Part shown: positions 34,167-42,649 of the stretch, piece after piece | Position numbering within the stretch: position 1 is the first letter of the stretch | Layout of the letters: every line of letters starts with the position of its first letter | Origin: Amycolatopsis sp. CA-128772 | GTDB taxonomy: Bacteria > Actinomycetota > Actinomycetes > Mycobacteriales > Pseudonocardiaceae | NCBI RefSeq assembly: GCF_002904295.1 | Contig: NZ_PPHG01000047.1 | Span: 1 to 43,952, forward strand | Reading direction: 5' to 3' | DNA: 43,952 bases | The notes under the pieces: generated by a model | Database searches by the model: none | Seen by the model: the letters and a program-made list of their open reading frames with translations, nothing else | Told to the model about the DNA's origin: nothing | Program-made: the position numbers and the translations under genes

Positions 34167-36175
34167 GCACCACCGAATCGCCCAAAGCCGCCGTCACCGA
34201 CGCCGGGGAACGGCCGACCGCCCAGCGGCACCGCAACACCGGGGCCGCGGCCGCCGGTCCGGGTGCGCGTTTCATGGGCGGCGGCGCGCCCCCGGAGAAG
34301 GCCCTGGACTTCAAGGGGTCCCTCAAGCGGCTGCTGCGGCTGCTCAGGCCGCAGCAGGCCGCGCTGGTCGGCGTGCTCGTGCTCGGCGCGGCCAGCGTCG
34401 CGCTGACCGTGATCGGGCCGAAGATCCTCGGCCAGGCCACCGACGCCATCCTCGCCGGCGTGCTCGGCAAGCAGGTGCCGCCGGGGGTCACCAAGGAGCA
34501 GATCGTCGCCGGCCTGCGGGCCCGCGGCGACGGCACGCTCGCCGACATCTACAGCCGGGTCGACCTGGTGCCCGGCGTCGGCATCGACTTCGACAAGGTC
34601 GGCCAGATCCTGCTGACCGTGCTGGCGCTGTTCGTGATCTCGTCGTTCTTCGGGCTGATCCAGGCCCGGCTGACGACGACGCTGGTGCAGCAGGCGGTGT
34701 ACCGGCTCCGGCAGGAGGTCGAGGACAAGTTCGCGCGGCTGCCGCTGAAGTACTTCGACCGCCAGCCGCGCGGCGAGGTGCTCTCCCGCGTCACCAACGA
34801 CATCGACAACCTGGCGCAGTCGCTGCAGCAGACGCTGTCGCAGATCGTCTCGTCGCTGCTGACGGTGGTCGGCGTGCTGATCATGATGTTCCTGATCTCG
34901 CCGCTGCTGGCGCTGATCGCGCTGCTCACCGTGCCGCTGTCGGCGGTCGTGGCGGCGAAGGTCGGGAAGCGGGCGCAGCCGAACTTCATCAAGCAGTGGT
35001 CGACGACCGGGAAGCTCAACGCGCACGTCGAGGAGATGTACACCGGCCACTCGCTGGTCAAGGTGTTCGGCCGCCGCGACGAGTCCGCGGCGATCTTCGA
35101 CAAGCAGAACGAAACGCTGTACCAGGCGAGCTTCCGGGCGCAGTTCATCTCCGGGATGATCCAGCCGGCGATGATGTTCATCGGCAACCTCAGCTACGTG
35201 CTGGTGGCGGTGATCGGCGCGCTGCGCGTCGCGTCGGGGAGCCTGACCCTCGGTGAGGTGCAGGCGTTCATCCAGTACTCGCGCCAGTTCAGCCAGCCGG
35301 TCACGCAGATCGCCAGCATGGCGAACCTGCTGCAGTCCGGCGTCGCCTCGGCCGAGCGGGTGTTCGCGCTGCTCGACGCCGAGGAGCAGGCCCCGGAGCC
35401 GGTTTCGCCGGAGCGGCCCGCGGAAATCCGCGGGCGCGTCGAGTTCCAGGACGTCTCCTTCCGCTACCTGCCGGAGAAGCCGCTGATCGACGACCTGTCG
35501 CTGACCGTCGAACCCGGTCAGACGGTGGCGATCGTCGGCCCGACCGGCGCGGGGAAGACGACGCTGGTCAACCTCCTGATGCGGTTCTACGAGCTCGACG
35601 GCGGGCGGATCACGCTCGACGGCGTCGACATCGCGAAGATGAACCGCGAGGACCTGCGCGACCAGACGGGCATGGTGCTGCAGGACGCGTGGCTGTTCGG
35701 CGGCACGATCGCGGAGAACATCGCCTACGGCGCGGACGACCCGAGCCGCGAGGAGATCATCGAGGCCGCTCAGGCAACGTACGTGGACCGGTTCGTGCGA
35801 ACGCTGCCGGACGGCTACGACACGGTGCTGGACGACGAAGGCGGCACGGTCAGCGCGGGCGAGAAGCAGCTGATCACGGTGGCGCGGGCGTTCCTGGCCA
35901 AGCCGGTGATCCTCATCCTGGACGAGGCGACCAGCTCGGTCGACACCCGCACCGAGGTGCTCATCCAGCGCGCGATGAACTCGTTGCGCAGCGGCCGCAC
36001 GAGCTTCGTCATCGCCCACCGCCTGTCGACCATCCGCGACGCGGACGTGATCCTGGTGATGGAAAACGGCCACATCGTCGAGCAGGGCGACCACGAGACG
36101 CTGTTGCGCAGCGGTGGTGCGTACGCACGGTTGTACGCGGCGCAGTTCGCCGAAGCGATGGCGGAAACGGACTGA
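34163..36175 (+). CDS. heterodimeric ABC exporter half-transporter, catalytic-site subunit
   Basis: 670-residue half-transporter with a Gly/Ala/Pro-rich N-terminal extension of about 50 residues. Six membrane helices (about 65-420, with a roughly 50-residue extracytoplasmic insert after helix 1) precede the ATPase domain. Walker A is GPTGAGKTT (459-467) and Walker B is ILDEATSSVD with the catalytic Glu588. The signature is SAGEK (564-568) instead of LSGGQ. It complements the preceding subunit, so one ATP site is complete and the other degenerate. GTGA overlap with the preceding stop couples translation. Confidence 0.92.
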   Translation: MSTTESPKAAVTDAGERPTAQRHRNTGAAAAGPGARFMGGGAPPEKALDFKGSLKRLLRLLRPQQAALVGVLVLGAASVALTVIGPKILGQATDAILAGVLGKQVPPGVTKEQIVAGLRARGDGTLADIYSRVDLVPGVGIDFDKVGQILLTVLALFVISSFFGLIQARLTTTLVQQAVYRLRQEVEDKFARLPLKYFDRQPRGEVLSRVTNDIDNLAQSLQQTLSQIVSSLLTVVGVLIMMFLISPLLALIALLTVPLSAVVAAKVGKRAQPNFIKQWSTTGKLNAHVEEMYTGHSLVKVFGRRDESAAIFDKQNETLYQASFRAQFISGMIQPAMMFIGNLSYVLVAVIGALRVASGSLTLGEVQAFIQYSRQFSQPVTQIASMANLLQSGVASAERVFALLDAEEQAPEPVSPERPAEIRGRVEFQDVSFRYLPEKPLIDDLSLTVEPGQTVAIVGPTGAGKTTLVNLLMRFYELDGGRITLDGVDIAKMNREDLRDQTGMVLQDAWLFGGTIAENIAYGADDPSREEIIEAAQATYVDRFVRTLPDGYDTVLDDEGGTVSAGEKQLITVARAFLAKPVILILDEATSSVDTRTEVLIQRAMNSLRSGRTSFVIAHRLSTIRDADVILVMENGHIVEQGDHETLLRSGGAYARLYAAQFAEAMAETD

Positions 36176-36200
36176 TTCCTTGCCCCGGCGGCTCGGGGTC

Positions 36201-36236
36201 GTGCGGGGAAGGGGCCGGTGCCCGAGTTTCCCGCAC
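36201..36236 (+). terminator. hairpin after the ABC exporter genes
   Basis: GTGCGGGGAA (36201-36210) pairs with TTTCCCGCAC (36227-36236, one wobble) and an inner GGGC/GCCC extends the stem. It lies 26 nt after the stop and lacks a U-run. Confidence 0.6.
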
Positions 36237-36617
36237 GATCCCGCCACCCATGCCTGTCCGACAATCATCGCCGGATGGCCGTCATCCGCCCCGCAGGGGG
36301 CTGGGTCGAACTTCACGAACTGCTCAGCGAGCCGCCTGACATGCGATCGGCTGCTCCTGCGGTGGGTGGAGCACCTCGTCGACGGCAACGGCCGGCCACT
36401 GGTGACATCGGCCGGGCCCGGGCAAACCACGAGGAGCTCGCCATCGTCTACCGAGCAGCAGTCCTCCTCCCGCAGTGCTCACCTGGACCGGGAGGTCGTT
36501 GCTCCGCAGCGGTTTCTCCGCGGACCGGCCCGGACCCGAACGCGAGGCAGGTCGGCCCGGCCGGAATTGCCCCGGTACCCTGGAAGCTCTTCGAGCGGAA
36601 GGGGTACTGGGGCGGCC
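36237..36617. other. intergenic stretch with no supported gene
   Basis: About 380 nt. Open frames cross it (for instance one starting MAVIRPAGGWVELHELLSE near 36275), but they run out of frame into the LigD-like gene. No ribosome site or recognisable family was found. A decayed coding remnant is possible. The promoter of the LigD-like gene should lie near its right end. Confidence 0.4.
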
Positions 36618-37685
36618 ATGGCCGACAAACTCGAGGAATACCGCGGCAAGCGCACCCGCGACCGCACCTCCGAACCCTGGCCGGACGGTCCGCCCGTCCC
36701 CGGGGACAACGACCTTTTCGTCATCCAGGAACACCACGCCACCCGGCTGCACTGGGACTTCCGGCTGGAACGCGACGGCGTGCTCGTGTCGTGGGCCGTG
36801 CCGAAGGGGCTGCCGCTCTCCCCCGGCGTGCCGCGGCTGGCGGTGCACACCGAAGACCACCCCATGGAATACCTCACCTTCTCCGGCGAAATCCCGGCGG
36901 GCGAGTACGGCGGCGGCCGGATGACCGTGTGGGACACCGGGAAGTACGAAACCCTGCACTGGAACGACCACAAGGTCGAGGTCGTCTTCCACGGCGGACG
37001 CGCGCGCGGCAAGTACCTGTTCACCAACCGGCACGACGAGGACGACCGGGACTGGACCCTGCGGCGCCTCGACCCGGCCGCGCCCGGCCACGAAGACGCG
37101 CCGGAGTTCCTCGAGCCGATGACGGCGGTCCCCGGCGAGCTGCCGGCGGACGACGACGAATGGGCCTACGAATTCGCCTGGGGCGGCCTGCGCACGATGC
37201 TGCTGGTCTGCGGCGGCCGCGTCACCGCGCACGACGAAACCGGCGCCGACGTCACCGGCCGGTACCCCGAGCTGCACAAGCTGGGCGAACAGCTCGGGTC
37301 GACGGAAGTGCTGCTGGACGGCGAAGTCGTCGTGGTGAAGGACGGCAAGCCCTACCCGGACGGCCTCGCAGAACGCCGCCGGGCCGACGGCGCGGCCGCC
37401 AAGCGGCTCAAGACCAGCTGTCCCGTCTTCTACTTCGCTTCCGACGTCCTGCACCTCGACGGCCGGGCGACGCTGGACCTGCCGTACACGAAACGCCGGG
37501 AACTGCTCGACGGCCTGGCCGTCGAAGACCGGCACTGGCAGGTGCCGCGCTACTACCTCGGCGGCGGCGAGGCCGTCGCCGGGGCCAGCCGCCAGCACGG
37601 CCTCCCCGGCGTCGTCGCGAAACGGGCCGACAGCCCGTACCACCCAGGCGGCGGCCCGGGCGACTGGCTGCTGATCAGGAACTGA
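36618..37685 (+). CDS. LigD-like protein: 3'-phosphoesterase domain plus catalytically altered ligase domain
   Basis: 355-residue NHEJ-related protein. Residues about 30-150 are a LigD 3'-phosphoesterase domain with all six expected residues: His39, His45, Asp47, Arg49, His81 and Tyr85. From about 165 an ATP-dependent ligase nucleotidyltransferase fold follows. Its motif I reads EFAWGGLR (185-192), so the adenylated Lys of ExKxDGxR is Ala187 and the Asp is Gly189. Motif III (LLDGEVV) and the GVVAKR lysine remain. There is no OB-fold and no polymerase domain. It should trim 3'-phosphate or ribonucleotide ends but probably cannot ligate. The convergent SPW gene overlaps its end by 11 nt. Ku lies 9 kb away. 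Confidence 0.85.
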   Translation: MADKLEEYRGKRTRDRTSEPWPDGPPVPGDNDLFVIQEHHATRLHWDFRLERDGVLVSWAVPKGLPLSPGVPRLAVHTEDHPMEYLTFSGEIPAGEYGGGRMTVWDTGKYETLHWNDHKVEVVFHGGRARGKYLFTNRHDEDDRDWTLRRLDPAAPGHEDAPEFLEPMTAVPGELPADDDEWAYEFAWGGLRTMLLVCGGRVTAHDETGADVTGRYPELHKLGEQLGSTEVLLDGEVVVVKDGKPYPDGLAERRRADGAAAKRLKTSCPVFYFASDVLHLDGRATLDLPYTKRRELLDGLAVEDRHWQVPRYYLGGGEAVAGASRQHGLPGVVAKRADSPYHPGGGPGDWLLIRN

Positions 37686-38055
37686 GCCGGCGGGCCAGCA
37701 CCACGCCGGCCACGACGACCACCAGGCCGGCCACGACGTTGCCGACGAGGGCGCCCGTGGACGGCGCGGTCTCCCCGGCGTGCCGCAGCAGCCACGGCGA
37801 AACGGCGGCCCACGCGCCGAGGACCGGGACCACCCAGCCGATCAGCGCGAGCCGCCGGGTCGCCGTGCGGGCGATCGCCAGCGCGACCAGGACCAGGCCG
37901 ACGAGGGTGTTGCTCAGCGCGAGGACGCCCGCGCCGCCGAAGCCGGTGATCCACGGGGCCAGCACGAGGTAGAGCCCGGCCAGCAGGACGAACCCGGCCG
38001 CCGCGCCGGCCACCGCCGTGCGGTGCCGGGTGGCGGGGGTGCCGGTGGATGTCAT
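37675..38055 (-). CDS. SPW-repeat membrane protein
   Basis: 126-residue integral membrane protein with four hydrophobic helices. Two internal repeats carry the signature APWITGF (about 33-39) and SPWLLRH (about 85-91), giving the SPW-repeat family, of unknown function. Its last 11 nt overlap the LigD-like gene tail to tail. A GGAGGTGGGAAC tract precedes the ATG. Confidence 0.85.
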   Translation of the reverse strand: MTSTGTPATRHRTAVAGAAAGFVLLAGLYLVLAPWITGFGGAGVLALSNTLVGLVLVALAIARTATRRLALIGWVVPVLGAWAAVSPWLLRHAGETAPSTGALVGNVVAGLVVVVAGVVLARRLSS

Positions 38056-38090
38056 GTTCCCACCTCCACCCGGAGAGGTACCCGGCCGTC

Positions 38091-38187
38091 GCGGCCGGTA
38101 ACCGGGGCCCGCCCGCCGCCCCCGGTGCCGGCAGGCCCCGCGGCCGGTAACCGGGGCCTGCCGCCGCCCTCGGTGCCGGCAGGCCCC
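38091..38187. repeat. two tandem 48-49-bp GC-rich repeats forming hairpins
   Basis: Units 38091-38139 and 38140-38187 differ at only a few positions. Each has CCGGTAACCGG near its start and GGCAGGCCCC at its end. In the second unit GGGGCCTGCC (38153-38162) pairs perfectly with GGCAGGCCCC (38178-38187). They lie between the M15-like gene and the SPW gene and may terminate the former. Confidence 0.75.
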
Positions 38188-38193
38188 GGCCGG

Positions 38194-38703
38194 TCAGCAA
38201 CCGCAGGTGTAGTAGGTGATGTCCCAGTGGTTGCCCTCGTCGCAGTAGAGGTTGCCGGAGCCCGCCTTCCACTGCGGATAGCCGTCGCCGCGCAGGCCGA
38301 TGTAGCCGAAGCTGTTCTTGATGTAGGCGTCGATGCAGCTGTTGTGCGCGATGTCCACCTTGTAGCCGTTCCAGTGGCTGTAGGTGCCGGACGCGTGCCC
38401 GGTCTCGGTGCCGCCGGTGATGTTGATCGCGCAGCCGCTGGCCCGCTTCAGCGTGATGACCCCGCTGACCGTGCTCTGGTTGATCTGCTCGTAGGACGTG
38501 CACGTCGAGTTGGTGCGGCTGGTGCAGCCGCCGCTCGAGGAGTGCGTCACCCCGGCCGCGGACAGCTGCGACGCGGCCTGCGCCTGGGTGAGCTTGGTGA
38601 CCTCGACGGTCGCCGACGCGGTGCCGATGGTGGCGAACACCGCCGTCGCGGCGGCCGCGGCCAGCCCCAGTGCCACCCGCGCCGGCATCCGTTGTCCCCG
38701 CAT
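38194..38703 (-). CDS. secreted cysteine-rich M15-like peptidase or peptidoglycan-binding protein
   Basis: 169-residue exported protein with a Sec signal (about 1-31, cleavage after GTASA). The mature part has seven Cys. SHWNGYKVD (His110-x6-Asp117) and DEGNHWDI (Glu156, His159) match the HxxxxxxD...ExxH zinc pattern of M15 D-Ala-D-Ala peptidases. The family call rests on this motif only; an inactive or different peptidoglycan-directed function is possible. AGGAAG lies 8 nt before the ATG at 38703; upstream in-frame codons lack signal character. Followed by tandem hairpin repeats. Confidence 0.65.
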   Translation of the reverse strand: MRGQRMPARVALGLAAAAATAVFATIGTASATVEVTKLTQAQAASQLSAAGVTHSSSGGCTSRTNSTCTSYEQINQSTVSGVITLKRASGCAINITGGTETGHASGTYSHWNGYKVDIAHNSCIDAYIKNSFGYIGLRGDGYPQWKAGSGNLYCDEGNHWDITYYTCGC

Positions 38704-38805
38704 GCGTTGCTTCCTCTCCTGCGCCGATCCGAACGGCGGTGAGCCAAATCCGGCGGCCCATAACTTCGCCAAACTCCGGACGCCGCGGCCCGGGCGGGGA
38801 CGCCG

Positions 38806-41739
38806 TCAGGTCCTGATCTTCGTCAAGACTTCACGAGTCCGGTCACGGTCCGGGGAACCGCCGGTGACGGCGTTGAGTTCGCGCAGGGCCCGCAGCTCCC
38901 ACAGCGGGAACCCGAGCTCCCGGAACAGCCCGGCCGCGGTGCGCAGCAGCCGTTCCGCTTCGGCGCCGGCGCCGTCGGCCGCCTCCGCCCGCCCGAGGCT
39001 GAGCAGGGCGTACCCGGCGCCGCGGCGGTCGCGCAGCTCGCGGAACACGTTCAGCGCGACGAGCAGGTGCCACCGCGCGCCCGCCGGGTCGCCCGCGCGG
39101 CGGCGGGCCTCGGCGAGGCTGCGGTGGGTGTAGGCGGCCGCGTGCCGGTGCCCGATCTGCTCGAACAGCGTCAGCGACCGCGCCAGGAAGTGCTGGCCCT
39201 CGGTGGGTTCACCGGCGTCGGTGTGCAGGTCGCCGAGGCTGCGCAGGACGTGCGCCTCCCAGTGCCGCTCGCGGTTGCGGACGGCGCCGCCGAGCGCGCC
39301 GGTGAGCAGGACGGCCGCCCGGTCGTGGCCGCCGTGCCGGCGCAGGACGTCGGCGTAGCGCTTCGCGGCTTGGTCGTGCCCGCGGCCGTCGTCGCAGTCC
39401 CGGGCGAGCAGCATGCTCACTTCGAAGCTCTCGACCGCGCGCCGCACGTCGCCGACGTCTTCGGCCAGCGACCCCAGCTGGGCCGCCGCGGCCGCCTGGC
39501 CGCGGCGGTCCCCGCACGCGCGCAGCAGGCCGATGGCTTCCCGCAGCTCGGCCTCGGCGGCCCGCGGGTCGCCGCCGTCGAGGTGGACGTCGGCGAGCGC
39601 GGCCAGCACCGCGCCGGTGCCCCGCGGGTCGTCCAGCGCGCGGTAGCGGTGTTCGGCCATGACGAAGTAGTTCTGCGCCCGGCGCCAGTGGCCGTGCTGC
39701 GAATGCACCGCACCGAGGTTGTAGAGCTTCTCGGCCTCGGCGCGCGGGTCACGGCGGCGGCGGGCCGCGGCCAGCCCCAGCACCGAGACGGCGCGGGCGG
39801 CGTGGCCGAGCCACGGGGTGCCCGCCAGCGCGGTGCAGGCGTCGGCGAGCCGCTCGGTGAGGTCGTGCCAGCCGTGCGCGGCCGCCAGCCGGGCCGCGGC
39901 GGCCAGGTGGGCGGTCTCCCCCGCCGGGTCGGCCGCGATCCGCTGGGCGACCGCCGGATCCGGCTTGGGCAGGCCGGGCGCCGGACGGCCGCGGGCGTGT
40001 TCGGCGTGCGCGAGCGCGGCCTCGCAGGCGCGGCGCAGCGCGGCCGGATCGACCTCTCCCGGCGCCTCGGCCAGCACCAGCCGCACGAACGGGGGCACCG
40101 CCCACCGCGGCCCGGCGGGCTCCAGCAGGTGGGCGGCGGCCAGGTCGTCGAGCCGGTCGCGGGCGGCGTCGAGGGGCCGGTCGAGCAGCGCCGCCGCGCA
40201 CCAGTCCGGGACGGCGGTGCCGAACGCGGCGAGCAGCCTCAGCAGCGGCACCTCGGCGCCGCGCAGCGCCGACGTGACCGCGGCACGGACGCTGAGGTCG
40301 CCGGCGGTCAGCTCGTCGAGCCGGCGGCGGTCGTCGGCCAGGCGCGCGGCGAGGTCGGCGACCGGCCGGCCCGGCCGCGCCGCGAGCTTCACCCCGGTGA
40401 TCCGGACGGCGAGCGGGAGCCCGGCGCAGGACCCGAGAAGCCGGTGCGCCGCTTCGGGTTCCGCCTGCAGCCGCGGCTCTCCGGCGATCGCCGCGAGCAA
40501 CGCCCAGGCGTCCTCCGTGGACAGTCCGGGCACCGGGACCGCCCGGGCGCCGCACAGCCCGGGCAGCTCCCGGCGGGCGGTGACGAGCGTGGCGCAGCCG
40601 GGGCCGCTGGGCAGCAGGGCCCGCACCTGGGCCTCGGACGCGGCGTCTTCGAGCAGCACCAGCAGCCGCCGGTCCGCGGTGTAGCCACGCCAGAGGCCGG
40701 GCAGCCCGGCGCGGTCGGCCAGTTCCGCCGGGGTCGCGCCCAGCCGGCGCAGGAACCCGGTCAGCACGGCCGCCGGCTCGGCCGGGGTGCCGTCTCCGGC
40801 GCGCAGCGACGCGGTCAGCTGGCCGTCGGGGAACCGGCGGCGGGCCCGCCAGGCGGCCTGCACCGCCAGCGCGGACTTGCCGGCCCCGGCGGCGCCGTGC
40901 AGCACGACCGGAGCCGGGCCCCGCAGCCCGCGGGCGACGTCGGCGAGTTCGGCCGCGCGGCCGGTGAAGTCGGGCACCGCGGGCGGGAGCTGGGCGGGCG
41001 GCCCCGGCGTCGTCCACTCGGTGCCGGCGATCCGGCGGTAGACGGCGACGAGGTCGGCGCCCGGCCACACGCCCGCTTCGTCCCACAGCGCCCGCCGGGT
41101 CCGGCGCAGCACCTCCAGGGCCGATTCGCGGCGGCCGACGGCCCCGAGCGCGGCGGCGAGCCGGGCGGCGAACACTTCGTCGGCGGGCCGGGCCGCGACC
41201 ACCGGGTCGAGCCGCTCGACGACGGCCCGGCCGTCGCCGTCGGCGAGCTCCAGCTCGACCAGCTGCAGCAGCGCGGCCGAGCGCCGGTCGTCCAGCCACA
41301 GCTTGTGCGCCTCCAGCAGCGGACCGCCCGCGACGTCGGCGAACGCGTCACCCCGCCAGCACGCGAGGGCCCGTTCGAGCGCCCGGCGGCGCTGCGCGCG
41401 GTCGTCGGCGCCCGAGGACAGCAGCGTCAGGAAGTCGTCGGCGTCGAGCTCCCCCGGCTCGACGGCCAGCGCGTAGCCGCGCGGCCCGGACCGCAACCGC
41501 TGCCCGGCCTCGGCGGCTCCGAGGCCGGGCGACAGAGTCTTGCGCAGCTTCGACACGGTGACCTGCACGACCGCCGCGGCGCTCGACGGCGCGCCGTCCG
41601 GCCACAGCTCGTCGACCAGGGTGTCGCGGCCGACGTACTGGCCGGCGCGGGCGAGCAGGACGGCGAGCAGCCGCCGCGGCTGGGCCGCCGACGGCAGCGC
41701 GACGGTGGCCGTCAACGGGCCGAGGACCTGGAACCGCAC
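38806..41739 (-). CDS. AfsR/SARP-type regulator with BTAD, NB-ARC and TPR domains
   Basis: 977-residue cytosolic transcriptional regulator. The OmpR-like winged helix occupies about 1-95 (LVDELWPDGAPSSAAAVVQV). The bacterial transcriptional activation domain spans about 96-245. An NB-ARC ATPase follows at about 258-560, with P-loop GAAGAGKSA (282-290), then TPR repeats fill about 600-977. Such proteins activate antibiotic or developmental genes in Streptomyces. No biosynthetic cluster is next to it here, so the target is unknown. The start is GTG; a purine-rich GGTGGGGTG lies upstream. It could also act on the secreted M15-like gene directly downstream on the same strand. Confidence 0.9.
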   Translation of the reverse strand: MRFQVLGPLTATVALPSAAQPRRLLAVLLARAGQYVGRDTLVDELWPDGAPSSAAAVVQVTVSKLRKTLSPGLGAAEAGQRLRSGPRGYALAVEPGELDADDFLTLLSSGADDRAQRRRALERALACWRGDAFADVAGGPLLEAHKLWLDDRRSAALLQLVELELADGDGRAVVERLDPVVAARPADEVFAARLAAALGAVGRRESALEVLRRTRRALWDEAGVWPGADLVAVYRRIAGTEWTTPGPPAQLPPAVPDFTGRAAELADVARGLRGPAPVVLHGAAGAGKSALAVQAAWRARRRFPDGQLTASLRAGDGTPAEPAAVLTGFLRRLGATPAELADRAGLPGLWRGYTADRRLLVLLEDAASEAQVRALLPSGPGCATLVTARRELPGLCGARAVPVPGLSTEDAWALLAAIAGEPRLQAEPEAAHRLLGSCAGLPLAVRITGVKLAARPGRPVADLAARLADDRRRLDELTAGDLSVRAAVTSALRGAEVPLLRLLAAFGTAVPDWCAAALLDRPLDAARDRLDDLAAAHLLEPAGPRWAVPPFVRLVLAEAPGEVDPAALRRACEAALAHAEHARGRPAPGLPKPDPAVAQRIAADPAGETAHLAAAARLAAAHGWHDLTERLADACTALAGTPWLGHAARAVSVLGLAAARRRRDPRAEAEKLYNLGAVHSQHGHWRRAQNYFVMAEHRYRALDDPRGTGAVLAALADVHLDGGDPRAAEAELREAIGLLRACGDRRGQAAAAAQLGSLAEDVGDVRRAVESFEVSMLLARDCDDGRGHDQAAKRYADVLRRHGGHDRAAVLLTGALGGAVRNRERHWEAHVLRSLGDLHTDAGEPTEGQHFLARSLTLFEQIGHRHAAAYTHRSLAEARRRAGDPAGARWHLLVALNVFRELRDRRGAGYALLSLGRAEAADGAGAEAERLLRTAAGLFRELGFPLWELRALRELNAVTGGSPDRDRTREVLTKIRT

Positions 41740-41845
41740 GGCTACAACACCCCACCCGCGAGATCACCTGATCGAGCGAGCTGAATCTAACCTTCCGGCG
41801 CGCCGGCGGAACCCCGCTCACCCGGATGGCCGACGACGTTCGTCC

Positions 41846-42550
41846 TCACGCGTGCGCAAGCAGTTTCGCCAGCAGGTCCGGGTGCTCGGCCAGCCCGTTG
41901 CGCAAGGTGTGCTCGCGCAACGGTTTCAGGTCGCCGTACGGCTGGTTCGCCCAGTCCAGGGCCCCCTGCGGCGGCTCGGGGTCGTATTCGATGGCGAACT
42001 GGATGTTCGTCGCGACCTGCCGGCCGGCCAGCCGTTCGGCCAGGTGCAGCGCGAGGTCGATGCCCGCCGAGACGCCCGCCGCGGTGATCACCGGGCCGTC
42101 CTCCACCCACCGCCGCGCGACCGGTGTCGCGCCGAGGCCGGGCAGCAGGTCGCGGAACATCCAGTGCGTCGTCGCCTGCCGGCCGTCCAGCAGCCCGGCC
42201 GCGCCCAGGACGAGCGATCCGGTGCACACCGACGTCATCAGCTCGGCACTGCGGGCCGCGGCGCGCAGCCAGGCGAGGAGGCGCTCGTCCGCCATCGCGC
42301 GCAGCGTCGGCACGGTGCCGCCGGGCACCAGCACCGCGAACGGGGACGGCACCTCGTCGAACGTGTGGCCGGGCGCGATCCGCAGCGGCGTGTCCGTGCC
42401 GACGGTGTCCTTCGAGGCGCCGACGACGACGGTCCGGTAGCGCGGGTCCAGCTGCCCGAGGACGCTCAGCACCTGCAGCGGGCCCACGAGGTCCAGCGGC
42501 GTGAGGCCGGGGTACACGACGAAGGCGATGGTCTTGCGGTCATCGGTCAT
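41846..42550 (-). CDS. DJ-1/PfpI-family protein (isonitrile hydratase-like)
   Basis: 234-residue cytosolic protein of the class I glutamine amidotransferase-like fold. The nucleophile-elbow Cys lies in SVCTGSLVLGAAGLL (about 107-121), and GGTVPTLRAM and THWMFRDLLP fit the InhA/DJ-1 subgroup. Possible activities include isonitrile hydration or aldehyde detoxification; the sequence does not decide. It is divergent from a GlxA regulator with a related sensor domain, which may control it. Confidence 0.88.
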   Translation of the reverse strand: MTDDRKTIAFVVYPGLTPLDLVGPLQVLSVLGQLDPRYRTVVVGASKDTVGTDTPLRIAPGHTFDEVPSPFAVLVPGGTVPTLRAMADERLLAWLRAAARSAELMTSVCTGSLVLGAAGLLDGRQATTHWMFRDLLPGLGATPVARRWVEDGPVITAAGVSAGIDLALHLAERLAGRQVATNIQFAIEYDPEPPQGALDWANQPYGDLKPLREHTLRNGLAEHPDLLAKLLAHA

Positions 42551-42637
42551 GCCGTCGACGGTGGCGCTTGCGCGGGACGCGAGCGGCGCGGATGTCCGGA
42601 TTCCTGCGAACCACGTCCGAGCGCCGGTCCCGGCTGC

Positions 42638-42643
42638 TAGCGT
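42638..42643 (+). promoter_or_regulatory. -10 box of a leaderless GlxA transcript
   Basis: TAGCGT ends 6 nt before the ATG at 42650 with no ribosome site, again the leaderless pattern. Confidence 0.45.
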
Positions 42644-42649
42644 GCGATC

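Noticed and set aside
36237..36617. Small gene or pseudogene upstream of the LigD-like gene
   Set aside because: Several frames are open, but none has a ribosome site, a stop in a sensible place or recognisable similarity.
36618..37685. Functional ATP-dependent DNA ligase
   Set aside because: The catalytic Lys of motif I is Ala187 and no OB-fold domain is present, so ligase activity is not called.
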